Part shown: piece by piece, positions 18,360 through 26,976 of the stretch | How the letters are laid out: every line of letters begins with the position of its first letter | Position numbering within the stretch: position 1 is the first letter of the stretch | Assembly: GCF_017308075.1 (NCBI RefSeq) | Contig: NZ_JAFKFX010000023.1 | Location: 310,001 to 374,000 of the forward strand | Reading direction: 5' to 3' | DNA length: 64,000 bases | Origin: Allobosea sp. | GTDB lineage: Bacteria > Pseudomonadota > Alphaproteobacteria > Rhizobiales > Beijerinckiaceae | The notes under the pieces: generated by a model | What the model was told of the DNA's origin: nothing | The model's database searches: none | Seen by the model: the letters and a program-made list of their open reading frames with translations, nothing else | Made by a program: the position numbers and the translations under genes

Positions 18360-19550
18360 TCAGAACAGGCTGAGCTGCGCCTTCTCCTTCTCGGGCTTGA
18401 CGAAGAGGTCGCTGCGCAGCCGCAGCCGCGCCGTGTTGAAGCCGAGGCGTTCGGCCGCCATCTCGAAGCGCCGGCCGATCATCCAGGCATAGGGGCCGGA
18501 GCCGACCTGGCGCTGGCCCCAGGCCGCGTCGTAATCCTTGCCGCCGCGCGTCGAGCGGATCAGCGAGACGACATGGCGCATCTTGTCGGGATGGTGGGTG
18601 ACGAGCCAGTCCTGCACCAGGTCCTTGACCTCGAGCGGCAGGCGCAGAAGCACATAGCCGGCCTCGCGTGCCCCCGCCGCCCTGGCGGCGTCGAGGATGC
18701 GCTCGATCTCGTGCTCGTTCACCGCCGGAATGATCGGCGCCACCAGCACGCTCACCGGAATGCCGGCCTCGGACAGCTTGCGGATTGTTTCCAGCCGCTT
18801 CGACGGCGCTGCCGCCCGCGGCTCCATGCCGCGCGAGAGCTTGGCGTCGAGTGTCGTCACCGAGAGCGCGACCTTGACCAGACCCTTCTCGGCCATCGGC
18901 GCGAGGATATCGATATCGCGCTGCACCAACGCCGATTTGGTGACGATGCCGACCGGGTGGTTGAACTTGGCCAGGACCTCCAGGATCTGGCGCATGATCC
19001 GCAGCTTCTTCTCGATCGGCTGATAGGGATCGGTATTGGTCCCGATCGCGATCGTGCGCGGCTGGTAGCTCGGCGAGGACAGCTCCCTTTCGAGTAGCGC
19101 CGCCGCATCCGGCTTGGCCGTCAGCTTGGTCTCGAAGTCGAGGCCCGGAGACAGGCCGAGATAGGCATGGCTCGGCCGGGCGAAGCAGTAGACGCAGCCA
19201 TGCTCGCAGCCCCGATAGGGATTGATCGAGCGGTCGAACGAAATATCCGGGGAGTCGTTGCGTGTGATGATGGTCCGCGGCTTCTCGAGCGAGATCTCGG
19301 TCTTGAACGGCGGCAATTCGCCGAGCGAGCCCCAGCCATCATCCTCGTCGAAGCGCTGCTCGGCCTCGTAGCGACCGCCCGGATTGAGCGTCGCGCCGCG
19401 CCCGCGCCGCCGCTCCGGATCGATGCGGTGGCCGGCAAACGCCAGCGGGTCGACCGGCGCGATCCGGGCGGAGATCGAGGCCGGCTCGGCATCGCGGCGC
19501 TTCAGCGCCTGCGTCGTCGGCGGTCTCGCGGAGGGGCGAGCTTGGGCCAT
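18360..19550 (-). CDS. PA0069-family radical SAM protein (SPL-like)
   Basis: 396 residues from the ATG at 19550, which has AAGGAG at good spacing. The radical-SAM cluster motif is C-x3-C-x2-C in RGCEHGCVYCFARP (C115, C119, C122), as in spore photoproduct lyase relatives. Further family marks are GTNTDPYQPIEKK and APIIPAVNEHEIE. Function in this family is not established; a role in nucleic-acid repair is plausible. The promoter carries a consensus alphaproteobacterial LexA box (19597-19611), which would place it in the SOS regulon. Confidence 0.88.
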   Translation of the reverse strand: MAQARPSARPPTTQALKRRDAEPASISARIAPVDPLAFAGHRIDPERRRGRGATLNPGGRYEAEQRFDEDDGWGSLGELPPFKTEISLEKPRTIITRNDSPDISFDRSINPYRGCEHGCVYCFARPSHAYLGLSPGLDFETKLTAKPDAAALLERELSSPSYQPRTIAIGTNTDPYQPIEKKLRIMRQILEVLAKFNHPVGIVTKSALVQRDIDILAPMAEKGLVKVALSVTTLDAKLSRGMEPRAAAPSKRLETIRKLSEAGIPVSVLVAPIIPAVNEHEIERILDAARAAGAREAGYVLLRLPLEVKDLVQDWLVTHHPDKMRHVVSLIRSTRGGKDYDAAWGQRQVGSGPYAWMIGRRFEMAAERLGFNTARLRLRSDLFVKPEKEKAQLSLF

Positions 19551-19596
19551 GGGATTTCTCCTTGCCGGAATCGCCGGCTTCACGATGAATGAATGT

Positions 19597-19611
19597 GAAC
19601 AAAAAGAGAAC
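19597..19611 (-). promoter_or_regulatory. LexA (SOS) box
   Basis: On the minus strand GTTC-N7-GTTC (GTTCTCTTTTTGTTC) is the direct-repeat SOS box of alphaproteobacteria. It lies 47 bases ahead of the radical SAM start. It overlaps the spacer of a possible promoter: TTGCCA, 17 bp, CACATT. It also lies 55 bases ahead of the divergent glycosyltransferase gene. Confidence 0.8.
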
Positions 19612-19665
19612 ATATGGCAAGTGGCGGGATTGCGACATGTTGCGCTGCGGCATAGGCTCAGGCCC

Positions 19666-20151
19666 ATGCTCTCAGCTGTCATTCGCGCCAATGGCCGTAC
19701 CGAAGCGCTGGCCGCGACCCTGTCGGTCCTGATTCCAGCGGTGGCGGGCGGCACGATCGGCCATGCCGTGGTGATCGGCACGGGCGACGACAATGAAACC
19801 GAGCGGCTCGCTGATGTGACGGGGGCGAGCTATGTCGCAGCCCGCAACGGCGCCGGCTGGGCGCCCGGGGTCGAGCGGGCGCGGGGCGACTGGGTGCTCC
19901 TGCTCGAGGCTGGCGACCTGCCCGAGCCAAATTGGACCGAAGCCGTGGAGCGGCATCTGATGACGGCTGCGGCGACGCCGGCCCTGATGCCATTGCGCGG
20001 CATCGCCGCGCTACGCGAATGGGGGGCGGTTTCGCTGCGCTCGCGCGGAGTCCGGGCCGGGCTGATCGCGTCGAAGAAGCAGCTTCTCTCCGGCCGCCTG
20101 CCGGCCTCGCCGCGCCGGCTCGCCGTGCGCCGCGGCCGGGCGCAGGCGTAA
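19666..20151 (+). CDS. Small family 2 glycosyltransferase-like protein
   Basis: 161 residues from the ATG at 19666. The N-terminus (MLSAVIRANGRTEALAATLS) and the ARGDWVLLLEAGDLPEPNW segment, equivalent to the DxD region, match the start of a GT-A fold. The protein stops early, so it lacks the second half of typical GT2 enzymes. The C-terminus is strongly basic. It is divergent from the radical SAM gene and shares its LexA-box region. Enzymatic activity is doubtful. Confidence 0.65.
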   Translation: MLSAVIRANGRTEALAATLSVLIPAVAGGTIGHAVVIGTGDDNETERLADVTGASYVAARNGAGWAPGVERARGDWVLLLEAGDLPEPNWTEAVERHLMTAAATPALMPLRGIAALREWGAVSLRSRGVRAGLIASKKQLLSGRLPASPRRLAVRRGRAQA

Positions 20152-20171
20152 GACCCGCGAGCCGGGTTTCG

Positions 20172-21062
20172 TCAGAGCCGGTCGGTCTGGAAGGTGTTGC
20201 AGGCCTGCATCGAGCCTGAATTGAAGCCGGCGTTGAACCAGCGCATGCGCTGCGCCGACGAGCCGTGCGTGAAGGAATCCGGCACTACGGCGCCACGCCC
20301 GGCCTGCTGCTGCAGCTTGTCGTCGCCGATCGCGGCGGCGGTGCGCATCGCCTCCTCGATGTCGCCGGGCTCGATACGGTCCATCGCCTTGATATTGTAG
20401 GCCCAGACGCCGGCGAAGCAGTCGGCCTGCAATTCGACGCGCACCGAAAGCTGGTTCGACTCGCGTTCGGAGAGCCGCTCGCGCATCTGGTTCACCTTGG
20501 GCAGGATGCCGAGCAGATTCTGGATGTGGTGGCCGACCTCGTGGCCGATCACATAAGCATAGGCGAAGTCGCCGCCGCCGCCGAGCTTGCGCTGCATCTC
20601 CTGGAAGAAGGAGGTGTCGAGATAAACGCGCTGGTCGTTCGGGCAATAGAACGGCCCCATCGCCGATTGGGCGGTGCCGCAGCCCGAGCGCGTCACGCCG
20701 TCGAAGACGACGAGGCGCGGCGGCTGGTATTTCCGGTTGGCCTGCTGCGGCAGAACCTTCGACCAGATGTCCTCGTTCTGCGCCAGCACCGCCGAGATGA
20801 AGCGGCCCATCTCGTCCTTCGGCGGGCCGGCGGATTTGCGCTGCTCCTGCGTCGGTGCGCTGCGCCCGCCGATGCCGCCGATCATCTCGGCGCCGCCGAT
20901 CAGGATGCGCGGATCGATGCCCAGCGCCCAACCGACCAGCCCGAGCACCACCATGGTGCCGATGCCGATGCCGCCGCGGCCGCCCGGCAGGCCGGCGAAC
21001 TCGCCGCCGCCGCCACGCCTGTCCTCGAGGTTTTCGGACTGGCGGTAATCTTCCCAACGCAT
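20172..21062 (-). CDS. YpfJ-family neutral zinc metallopeptidase
   Basis: 296 residues. After a Gly-rich N-terminus there is one membrane helix (about 33-50). The zinc motif is HEVGHH (174-179), with the downstream glutamate in VRVELQADCFAG. Conserved cysteine-containing segments SGCGTAQSAMGPFYCP and the C-terminal HGSSAQRMRWFNAGF identify the family PF04228. The protein is anchored in the membrane; substrates are unknown. It is the last gene of the minus-strand block starting at cydA but is separated from cydB by 100 bases. Confidence 0.9.
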   Translation of the reverse strand: MRWEDYRQSENLEDRRGGGGEFAGLPGGRGGIGIGTMVVLGLVGWALGIDPRILIGGAEMIGGIGGRSAPTQEQRKSAGPPKDEMGRFISAVLAQNEDIWSKVLPQQANRKYQPPRLVVFDGVTRSGCGTAQSAMGPFYCPNDQRVYLDTSFFQEMQRKLGGGGDFAYAYVIGHEVGHHIQNLLGILPKVNQMRERLSERESNQLSVRVELQADCFAGVWAYNIKAMDRIEPGDIEEAMRTAAAIGDDKLQQQAGRGAVVPDSFTHGSSAQRMRWFNAGFNSGSMQACNTFQTDRL

Positions 21063-21162
21063 CGTGAGGCCCTTGCTGAAGCCGTGCCAATCTCCGGCAG
21101 GCGCGGCCGGAACTCAAGCCTTCATTCGGCTTCGTCCCGCTTGGGCCGATGCGTCGAGGCGC

Positions 21163-22167
21163 TCAGTGATAGCCGCTATCGGCTTTCACCTTGCCGCGGA
21201 AGGTCCAGTACACGAAGGCGGTGTAGAACAGGATCATCGGCAGCAGGAAGCTCACCCCGATCAGCACGAAGATGTGCGAGCTCGGCGCTGCCGCAGTGTC
21301 CCAGATCGTCAGGCCGGGCGGCACCAGATATGGGAAGTTCGAGATCGCCAGCCCGAGGAAGCAGAGCACGAAGATCGCGATCGTGAAGGCGAAGGGCGTG
21401 AACTCGTGGTTCCCGCGCAGCCGCTTCCAGACCATGTAGCCGCAGAAGGCGGTCAGCACCGGGAAGGGCCAGAGCAGCATGAGGTTCGAGGGCGTGAACC
21501 AGCGCTCGGCGATCCGCGGATGGGCATAGGGCGTCCACAGCGAGATCAGCGCCGCGAAGGCGAGCAGGCCGAGCAGCAGGACCTTGGCCTGCCGACGGGC
21601 CCGGTCGGCGACCGGACCTTCGGTCTTGAAGACGAGCCAGGTCGCGCCGAGCAGGGCATAGCCGACGACGACGCCCGCCCCGCACATCAGCGTGAAGGGC
21701 GTCAGCCAGTCGAAGGGGCCGCCGGCGAACTGGTTGTCGACGACCTTGATGCCCTGGATCAGCCCGCCGAGGATGACGCCCTGGGCGAAGGCGGCGCTGG
21801 TCGAGCCGAGCCAGAAGGCGAGATCCCAGATCCTGTGCTTCGGCTTCGCCACCCAGCGGAACTCGAAGGCGACGCCGCGGAAGATCAGCGAGAGCAGCAT
21901 CAGCGTCACCGGCAGATAGAGGGCCGGCATGATCACTGCGTAGGCCAGCGGGAAAGCCACCCAGAGGCCGGCGCCGCCGAGCACCAGCCAGGTCTCGTTG
22001 CCGTCCCAGAACGGCGCGACCGAGTTCATCATCTGGTCGCGCTCGCCTTCGTCCCCGGTCGTCGGGAACAGGATGGCGATGCCGAGGTCGAAACCGTCCA
22101 GCACGACATAGAGCATCACGGCGGTGCCGATCAGCCCGGCCCAGATCACGGGGAGATACCATTCCAT
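21163..22167 (-). CDS. cydB: Cytochrome bd-type quinol oxidase subunit II
   Basis: 334 residues, about eight to nine membrane helices, starting MEWYLPVIWAGLIGTAVMLY at the ATG 22167, with GAGGAGA just upstream. Conserved elements include VLDGFDLGIAIL and VAPFWDGNETWLV. It pairs with CydA 11 bases upstream. The open frame reaching 22578 on the same strand is the antisense of cydA and is not part of the gene. I find no CydX-like mini-protein between cydB and the metallopeptidase. Confidence 0.95.
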   Translation of the reverse strand: MEWYLPVIWAGLIGTAVMLYVVLDGFDLGIAILFPTTGDEGERDQMMNSVAPFWDGNETWLVLGGAGLWVAFPLAYAVIMPALYLPVTLMLLSLIFRGVAFEFRWVAKPKHRIWDLAFWLGSTSAAFAQGVILGGLIQGIKVVDNQFAGGPFDWLTPFTLMCGAGVVVGYALLGATWLVFKTEGPVADRARRQAKVLLLGLLAFAALISLWTPYAHPRIAERWFTPSNLMLLWPFPVLTAFCGYMVWKRLRGNHEFTPFAFTIAIFVLCFLGLAISNFPYLVPPGLTIWDTAAAPSSHIFVLIGVSFLLPMILFYTAFVYWTFRGKVKADSGYH

Positions 22168-22178
22168 CTGGGGTCTCC

Positions 22179-23609
22179 TCAGAGCGCCGGCTGGATCTTG
22201 TCGTCGCCGGGCTTGCCGTCGCCGAACAAATGGGAGGCAGGCCCCTGGGCCGCCTTCAATGTCCGCTTCGAGGGCTGCTCGGGCGGATCCTCGGGGCTGA
22301 TCTCGTCGGGTCCCTTGGCGATCAGGCGGTTGATCAAGAGGATGCCGGCGGTGAACACCACGCAGTAGACGAAGACGAACAGCGCCAGCGAGATCGCGAC
22401 CTCGGCGGTGGTGATCGGCGACACCGCATCCTTGGAACGCAGGATGCCGGTCGCGATCCAGGGCTGGCGCCCGACCTCGGTGACGAACCAGCCGGCGAGG
22501 ATGGCGACGAAGCCGGCCGGCCAGGTGTACTGGGCGATCCAGAGCCAGCGTCGCGATTCGAAGATCCGGCCGCGCCACCAGAACCAGGCGCCGACCCAGC
22601 CGAACAGGATCATCAGCGTGCCGAGCCCGACCATCAGGCGGAAGCCGAAGAAGGGGATCAGTACCGGCGGCCTGTCCTCGACCTTGAAGTCCTTCAGGCT
22701 CGGGAACAGCGCGTCCATGCTGCCATGGGTGAGCAGGCTGGCGACGCCGGGGATCGAGATCTCGAAACGGTTCAGCTCGGCCTTCTCGTCGGGCCAGGCG
22801 AAGAGCACGAGCGCGCCGGGCTTCGAGGAATCCCAGTGCGCCTCGATCGCGGCGAGCTTGGCGGGCTGGTAGATCGCGGTCTGCTTGCCGTGGAAGTCAC
22901 CGATCAGGGCCTGTAGCGGTGCAGTCAGCGCGATCATGAGGATCGCCATCCGCACCATCGTCTTGGCCGATTCTGTGCGGTGGCCGGCGAGCAGATGGCG
23001 CGCCCCGGTCGCCAGCACCACGAAGGCGGTGGTGAGATAGGCCGCCGTCATCATGTGCGCATAGCGCAGCGGGAAGGTCGGGCTGAAGACGATCTTCATC
23101 CAGTCGACGGGATAGGCGATGCCGTCGCGGACCTCGTGGCCGACCGGGTACTGCATCCAGCTATTGGCCGAGAGGATCCAGAAGCCCGACAGCGCCGTGC
23201 CGCCGGCGACGATCACTGCCGAGAGGAAATGCAGCCAGGGCGGCACCCGCTTCCAGCCGAAGAGCAGCACGCCGAGGAAAGAGGCTTCCAGGAAGAAGGC
23301 GCTCAGCACCTCGTAGCCGATCAGCGGGCCCAGCACATTGCCGGTGACGGCCGAGAACCGGCTCCAGTTCGTGCCGAACTGATAGGAGAGCACGATGCCG
23401 GAAACCACGCCCATGGCGAAGGAGACGGCGAAGATCTTGGTCCAGAAGCGGGCGAGAAGGTGGAATTTCTGGTCGCCGGTCTTCAGCCAGAGGCCGAGCA
23501 GCGTCGCGATATAGGCGGAGAGGCCGATCGTGAAGGCCGGGAAGACGATATGGAATGAGATCGTGAAGGCGAATTGAATGCGGGACAACAGAAAGGCGTC
23601 GATTTCCAT
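22179..23609 (-). CDS. cydA: Cytochrome bd-type quinol oxidase subunit I, CIO-like
   Basis: 476 residues. Heme axial ligands are visible at His20 (TISFHIVFPAF), at the histidine in LRYAHMMTAAYL and in the LTAPLQALIGDFHGKQTA region. The quinol-binding Q loop is short, and total length is below the roughly 520 residues of the E. coli enzyme; this is the pattern of the cyanide-insensitive (CioA) subgroup. It is a terminal oxidase of the inner membrane, favoured under low oxygen or with poisoned heme-copper oxidases. A TGATTAATCA palindrome lies 75 bases upstream. Confidence 0.94.
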   Translation of the reverse strand: MEIDAFLLSRIQFAFTISFHIVFPAFTIGLSAYIATLLGLWLKTGDQKFHLLARFWTKIFAVSFAMGVVSGIVLSYQFGTNWSRFSAVTGNVLGPLIGYEVLSAFFLEASFLGVLLFGWKRVPPWLHFLSAVIVAGGTALSGFWILSANSWMQYPVGHEVRDGIAYPVDWMKIVFSPTFPLRYAHMMTAAYLTTAFVVLATGARHLLAGHRTESAKTMVRMAILMIALTAPLQALIGDFHGKQTAIYQPAKLAAIEAHWDSSKPGALVLFAWPDEKAELNRFEISIPGVASLLTHGSMDALFPSLKDFKVEDRPPVLIPFFGFRLMVGLGTLMILFGWVGAWFWWRGRIFESRRWLWIAQYTWPAGFVAILAGWFVTEVGRQPWIATGILRSKDAVSPITTAEVAISLALFVFVYCVVFTAGILLINRLIAKGPDEISPEDPPEQPSKRTLKAAQGPASHLFGDGKPGDDKIQPAL

Positions 23610-23683
23610 CGCGTCGCTCCGGTAATCCGGCCAGATACATCAGGCCGCGAGGCCCTGCGGGCCACAGGGTCTACTTAGAAACC

Positions 23684-23693
23684 TGATTAATCA
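23684..23693. promoter_or_regulatory. Palindrome TGATTAATCA upstream of cydA
   Basis: A perfect 10-bp palindrome, 75 bases before the cydA start. It resembles an FNR box but has two rather than four central bases, so FNR/Anr binding is not supported; another dimeric regulator is possible. Confidence 0.35.
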
Positions 23694-23750
23694 AGGCGAG
23701 ACGCGCGGGCAGCGCCCGACGATGCCGCAGCGTCGCGATGTCGCGATGCG

Positions 23751-24533
23751 TCACAATGCGTCGATCGCCGCTTTCAGGGTCCGCAGATCCCGCCAGGCCA
23801 GGCGCTTGTCGAGCGGGCTGCGCAAGAGATAGGCCGGGTGCAGGATCGGCAGGGCAGGGATGGTGCGGGTGCCATTGTCGTATTCCAGCCAGCGCCCGCG
23901 CGCGGCCATGATGCTCTTGACGTCGAGCAGCGCCATCGAGGAGGGCCGGCCGACACAGACCAGGATGGCCGGATCGACAAGCTCGATCTGGCGCTGGATG
24001 AAGGGCAGGCAGATCGCCACCTCCTGCGGCGTCGGCGTGCGGTTCCCCGGCGGCCGCCAGGGCAGGAGATTGGCGATGTAGACCTGCTCGGCTCGTGTCA
24101 GCCCGATCGCTGCCAGCATCCGGTCCAGCAATTGCCCGGAGCGGCCGACGAAGGGCAGGCCGGCGCGGTCCTCGTCGGCGCCGGGCGCTTCGCCGACCAG
24201 CATCACCCGGGCCGCCGGATTGCCATCGGCGAAGACCAGGTTCTTGGCCGTGGCCTTCAGCGCGCAGCCTTCGAAACCGGCCATGGCGGCCTTGAGTTCG
24301 TCGAGCGTCCGCGCCTCCCGCGCCAGAGTCCGCGCCGAAACAGCCGCCTCGTCCGGTGCGGTCGCCGCGGCAGCATGGCGCAGCGGCGCCGCCGGTACCG
24401 GGGCGAGAACCGGGCGGGGCGCTGGCCGGGGCGCGGCGAAATGGTTGTGCGGCGTCTCGTCGAGCGCCTCGGATACGCCCATTTCGGCATACCAGGCGAT
24501 GATTTCGGCGGGATGCGGCGTGGCTGGCGACAT
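23751..24533 (-). CDS. Uracil-DNA glycosylase, family 4-like
   Basis: 260 residues from the ATG at 24533 (a GTG at 24551 adds six). An Ala/Pro-rich N-terminus precedes the catalytic domain: motif 1 [20 protein letters not shown] and motif 2 [11 protein letters not shown]. Family 4 enzymes bind a 4Fe-4S cluster with four cysteines. Here I see three ([25 protein letters not shown]); the first cysteine of the usual CxxC is Phe. The enzyme would excise uracil from DNA. Confidence 0.9.
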   Translation of the reverse strand: MSPATPHPAEIIAWYAEMGVSEALDETPHNHFAAPRPAPRPVLAPVPAAPLRHAAAATAPDEAAVSARTLAREARTLDELKAAMAGFEGCALKATAKNLVFADGNPAARVMLVGEAPGADEDRAGLPFVGRSGQLLDRMLAAIGLTRAEQVYIANLLPWRPPGNRTPTPQEVAICLPFIQRQIELVDPAILVCVGRPSSMALLDVKSIMAARGRWLEYDNGTRTIPALPILHPAYLLRSPLDKRLAWRDLRTLKAAIDAL

Positions 24534-24803
24534 GGCGTCGTGAGCTAGCACGGATCGTACTGGTGAGGCGACCCGTCCGCCGCCCTTGCTCGCATCGATG
24601 CTGCCGAGAGCCGGCGGATCAGGCAGGCTGCACGTCTCACGGCCACCTCGTCGTCATGCCTTTCGCAGTTGCAAATTGCCTCTTACGCCCGGATAGAAGG
24701 TTTCCAATCTCGATACCGCCCGATCTTGCGCGGGCGTTCATGATCGTTCACATATAAACTATCCTGCGGATCGGGACAGGTCGGGCCGTTGGCGGAGGGC
24801 AGA

Positions 24804-26483
24804 ATGACACTCGAGGAAGCGCAGAGCACCCCGCGCGAAAGCATGGAATACGACGTCGTCATCGTCGGCGCCGGTCCCGCGGGGCTTGCTGCGGCCATCC
24901 ACCTGAAGCAGCTCGACGAGAATATTTCGGTCGTCGTGGTCGAGAAGGGGTCCGAGGTCGGCGCCCATATCCTCTCCGGCGCGGTGATCGATCCGCTCGG
25001 CCTCGACAAGCTCCTGCCCGACTGGCGTGAGGATGAGGCCCGCCCGCTGCACACCCAGGTCAGCGAGGACGTCTTCTACTTCCTCGGCCCGGCCGGCGGC
25101 GCCCGCCTGCCGAATTTCGCCATGCCGAAGCTGATGAACAATCACGGCAATTTCGTCGGTTCGCTCGGCCTGGTCGCGCGCTATCTCGCCGCTCGCGCCG
25201 AGGCGCTCGGGGTCGAGATCTATCCGGGCTTCGCCGCCGCCGAGCTCCTGTTCAACGAGGATGGTTCGGTCGCCGGCATCGCCACCGGCGACATGGGCAT
25301 CGCCAAGGACGGCAGCGTCTCGGACCGCTTCACCCGTGGCATGGAGCTGCGCGGCCGCTATACGCTGCTCGGCGAGGGCGCCCGCGGCTCGCTCTCCAAG
25401 ATCGCGATCAAGCGCTTCGCCCTCGACGAGGGCCGCGAGCCGCAGAAATTCGGCATCGGCCTCAAGGAGATCTGGCAGGTCAAGCCGGAGAAGTTCAGGA
25501 AGGGGCTGGTGCAGCACTCCTTCGGCTGGCCGCTCGACATGTCGACCGGCGGCGGCTCCTTCCTCTATCATTTCGACGACAATCTGGTCTCGGTCGGCTT
25601 CGTCGTCCATCTCAACTATACCAACCCGACTCTCTCGCCCTTCGACGAGTTCCAGCGCTTCAAGACGCATCCGATGATTCGCGACGTCTTCGAGGGCGCC
25701 AAGCGGCTCTCCTACGGCTCGCGCGCGATCACCGAGGGCGGGTTCCAGTCCGTGCCGAAGCTGACCTTCCCGGGCGGGGCGCTGCTCGGCTGCGCCGCCG
25801 GTTTCGTCAACGTGCCGCGCATCAAGGGCAGCCACAACGCCATCCTGTCCGGCATGCTGGCGGCGGAGCATCTCGTGCCGGCGCTGGCCGCCGGCCGCGC
25901 CCATGACGAGGTCGCGGAGATCGAGGCGAGCTGGCGCGATTCCGAGATCGGGCGTGATCTCAAGCCGGTGCGCAACGTCAAGCCGCTCTGGTCGAAGCTC
26001 GGCACCTTCGGCGGCGTCGCGCTCGGCGGCATCGACATGTGGCTGAACCAGCTCTTCGGCTGGTCGCCCTTCGGCACGATGGCGCATGGCAAGCCCGATT
26101 ACGCCACGCTGAAGCCGATCAGCGAGGTCACGCCGATCGTCTACCCGAAGCCCGACGGCAAGATCTCCTTCGACAAGCTCTCCTCGGTCTTCCTCTCGGC
26201 GACGAATCACGAGGAGGACCAGCCGGCCCATCTGAAGCTGACCGATCCCAATGTGCCGGTGCTGCGGAACCTGCCGCTCTATGGCGAGCCGGCGCGGCTC
26301 TACTGCCCGGCCGGCGTCTATGAGATCGTCTATGCCGATCCCGAGGCCAAGACCGAGCCGCGCTTCGTGATCAACGCGCAGAACTGCGTGCACTGCAAGA
26401 CCTGCGACATCAAGGACCCCGCCCAGAACATCACCTGGACGGTGCCGGAAGGGGCAGGCGGCCCGAACTATTCCAACATGTAG
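24804..26483 (+). CDS. Electron transfer flavoprotein-ubiquinone oxidoreductase
   Basis: 559 residues from the ATG at 24804, with GGAGGG upstream; a TTG at 24789 adds five. The FAD-binding Rossmann motif is VVIVGAGPAGLAAAIHL. The ubiquinone- and membrane-binding middle follows. The C-terminal ferredoxin-like domain holds the 4Fe-4S ligands, LYCPAGVYE and CVHCKTCDI, ending GGPNYSNM as in mitochondrial ETF-QO. It passes electrons from acyl-CoA dehydrogenases via ETF to ubiquinone; an acyl-CoA dehydrogenase is encoded at 49103-50260. It has its own promoter region. Confidence 0.97.
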   Translation: MTLEEAQSTPRESMEYDVVIVGAGPAGLAAAIHLKQLDENISVVVVEKGSEVGAHILSGAVIDPLGLDKLLPDWREDEARPLHTQVSEDVFYFLGPAGGARLPNFAMPKLMNNHGNFVGSLGLVARYLAARAEALGVEIYPGFAAAELLFNEDGSVAGIATGDMGIAKDGSVSDRFTRGMELRGRYTLLGEGARGSLSKIAIKRFALDEGREPQKFGIGLKEIWQVKPEKFRKGLVQHSFGWPLDMSTGGGSFLYHFDDNLVSVGFVVHLNYTNPTLSPFDEFQRFKTHPMIRDVFEGAKRLSYGSRAITEGGFQSVPKLTFPGGALLGCAAGFVNVPRIKGSHNAILSGMLAAEHLVPALAAGRAHDEVAEIEASWRDSEIGRDLKPVRNVKPLWSKLGTFGGVALGGIDMWLNQLFGWSPFGTMAHGKPDYATLKPISEVTPIVYPKPDGKISFDKLSSVFLSATNHEEDQPAHLKLTDPNVPVLRNLPLYGEPARLYCPAGVYEIVYADPEAKTEPRFVINAQNCVHCKTCDIKDPAQNITWTVPEGAGGPNYSNM

Positions 26484-26556
26484 AGCTCGCGTTTCCCGGA
26501 GCGCTTGACGCTTCTGGCGGGTGGAATTCTGCAGTCTTCCACCCGGTACAAGAAAA

Positions 26557-26581
26557 GCCGCGCCGGCTGGACCGGCGCGGC
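26557..26581 (-). terminator. Terminator of the mini-lipoprotein gene
   Basis: A 10-bp perfect stem (GCCGCGCCGG at 26557-26566, complement at 26572-26581) with a 5-nt loop. Read on the minus strand it is followed by CTTTTCTTG. It lies 26 bases beyond the small lipoprotein stop and also faces the end of the ETF-QO gene. Confidence 0.8.
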
Positions 26582-26606
26582 CTTGAAGCAGCGGCGGGCC
26601 CGCGAA

Positions 26607-26717
26607 TCAGCCCTTGCGAATGACCGGAGCGGTTTTTTCGGGCGCAGGCGTCGCGCAGCCGCCAGCGAGGCTGGCGAGAGCGAGGACGGCCGCGAGCGCA
26701 AGCGAGACCTTCTTCAT
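26607..26717 (-). CDS. 36-residue lipoprotein
   Basis: A very short gene. The product starts MKKVSLALAAVLALASLAGG and then has Cys21, giving a lipobox of the type L-A-G-G-C region, followed by ATPAPEKTAPVIRKG. After lipidation only about 16 residues would remain, basic and Pro-rich. Support: a canonical lipoprotein signal, and a terminator with a T-rich tail directly downstream on the same strand. The ribosome-binding site is weak (GGGACAG). Function unknown; such mini-lipoproteins are often missed by gene callers. Confidence 0.7.
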   Translation of the reverse strand: MKKVSLALAAVLALASLAGGCATPAPEKTAPVIRKG

Positions 26718-26976
26718 TCGAACTGTCCCAAGCGAATCGTCGCGAAAGGCCGCGACAGCTCGGAAGACTACGCCCGATTTCTTCATGAAATCTGTCGGGA
26801 ATGCCGATAGTTTCTCGCGGCCCGCCCTTTCACGTCAGCGTGGCGCGTCTTCTGCAATGCAGCGGCAGGCTTGTCGGGCCGCCCGGAAACAGCCATGTTG
26901 CGCGCTTAACCGATCAGGTCACGGTCCAGTCCACGGACATGCTCCCGGCGGCGGGCGAGGGGCGGACCGAGGGAGA

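Noticed and set aside
23684-23693. FNR/Anr box before cydA
   Set aside because: The palindrome has only two central bases; FNR sites need TTGAT-N4-ATCAA.
24736-24749. GTTC-N6-GTTC upstream of ETF-QO, resembling a LexA box
   Set aside because: Spacing is six, not seven, and neither neighbour needs SOS control at that distance.
26614-26976. Extended N-terminus of the TPR protein
   Set aside because: It would bury the signal peptide by about 120 residues and run antisense to the mini-lipoprotein; the ATG at 26977 has a good ribosome-binding site.
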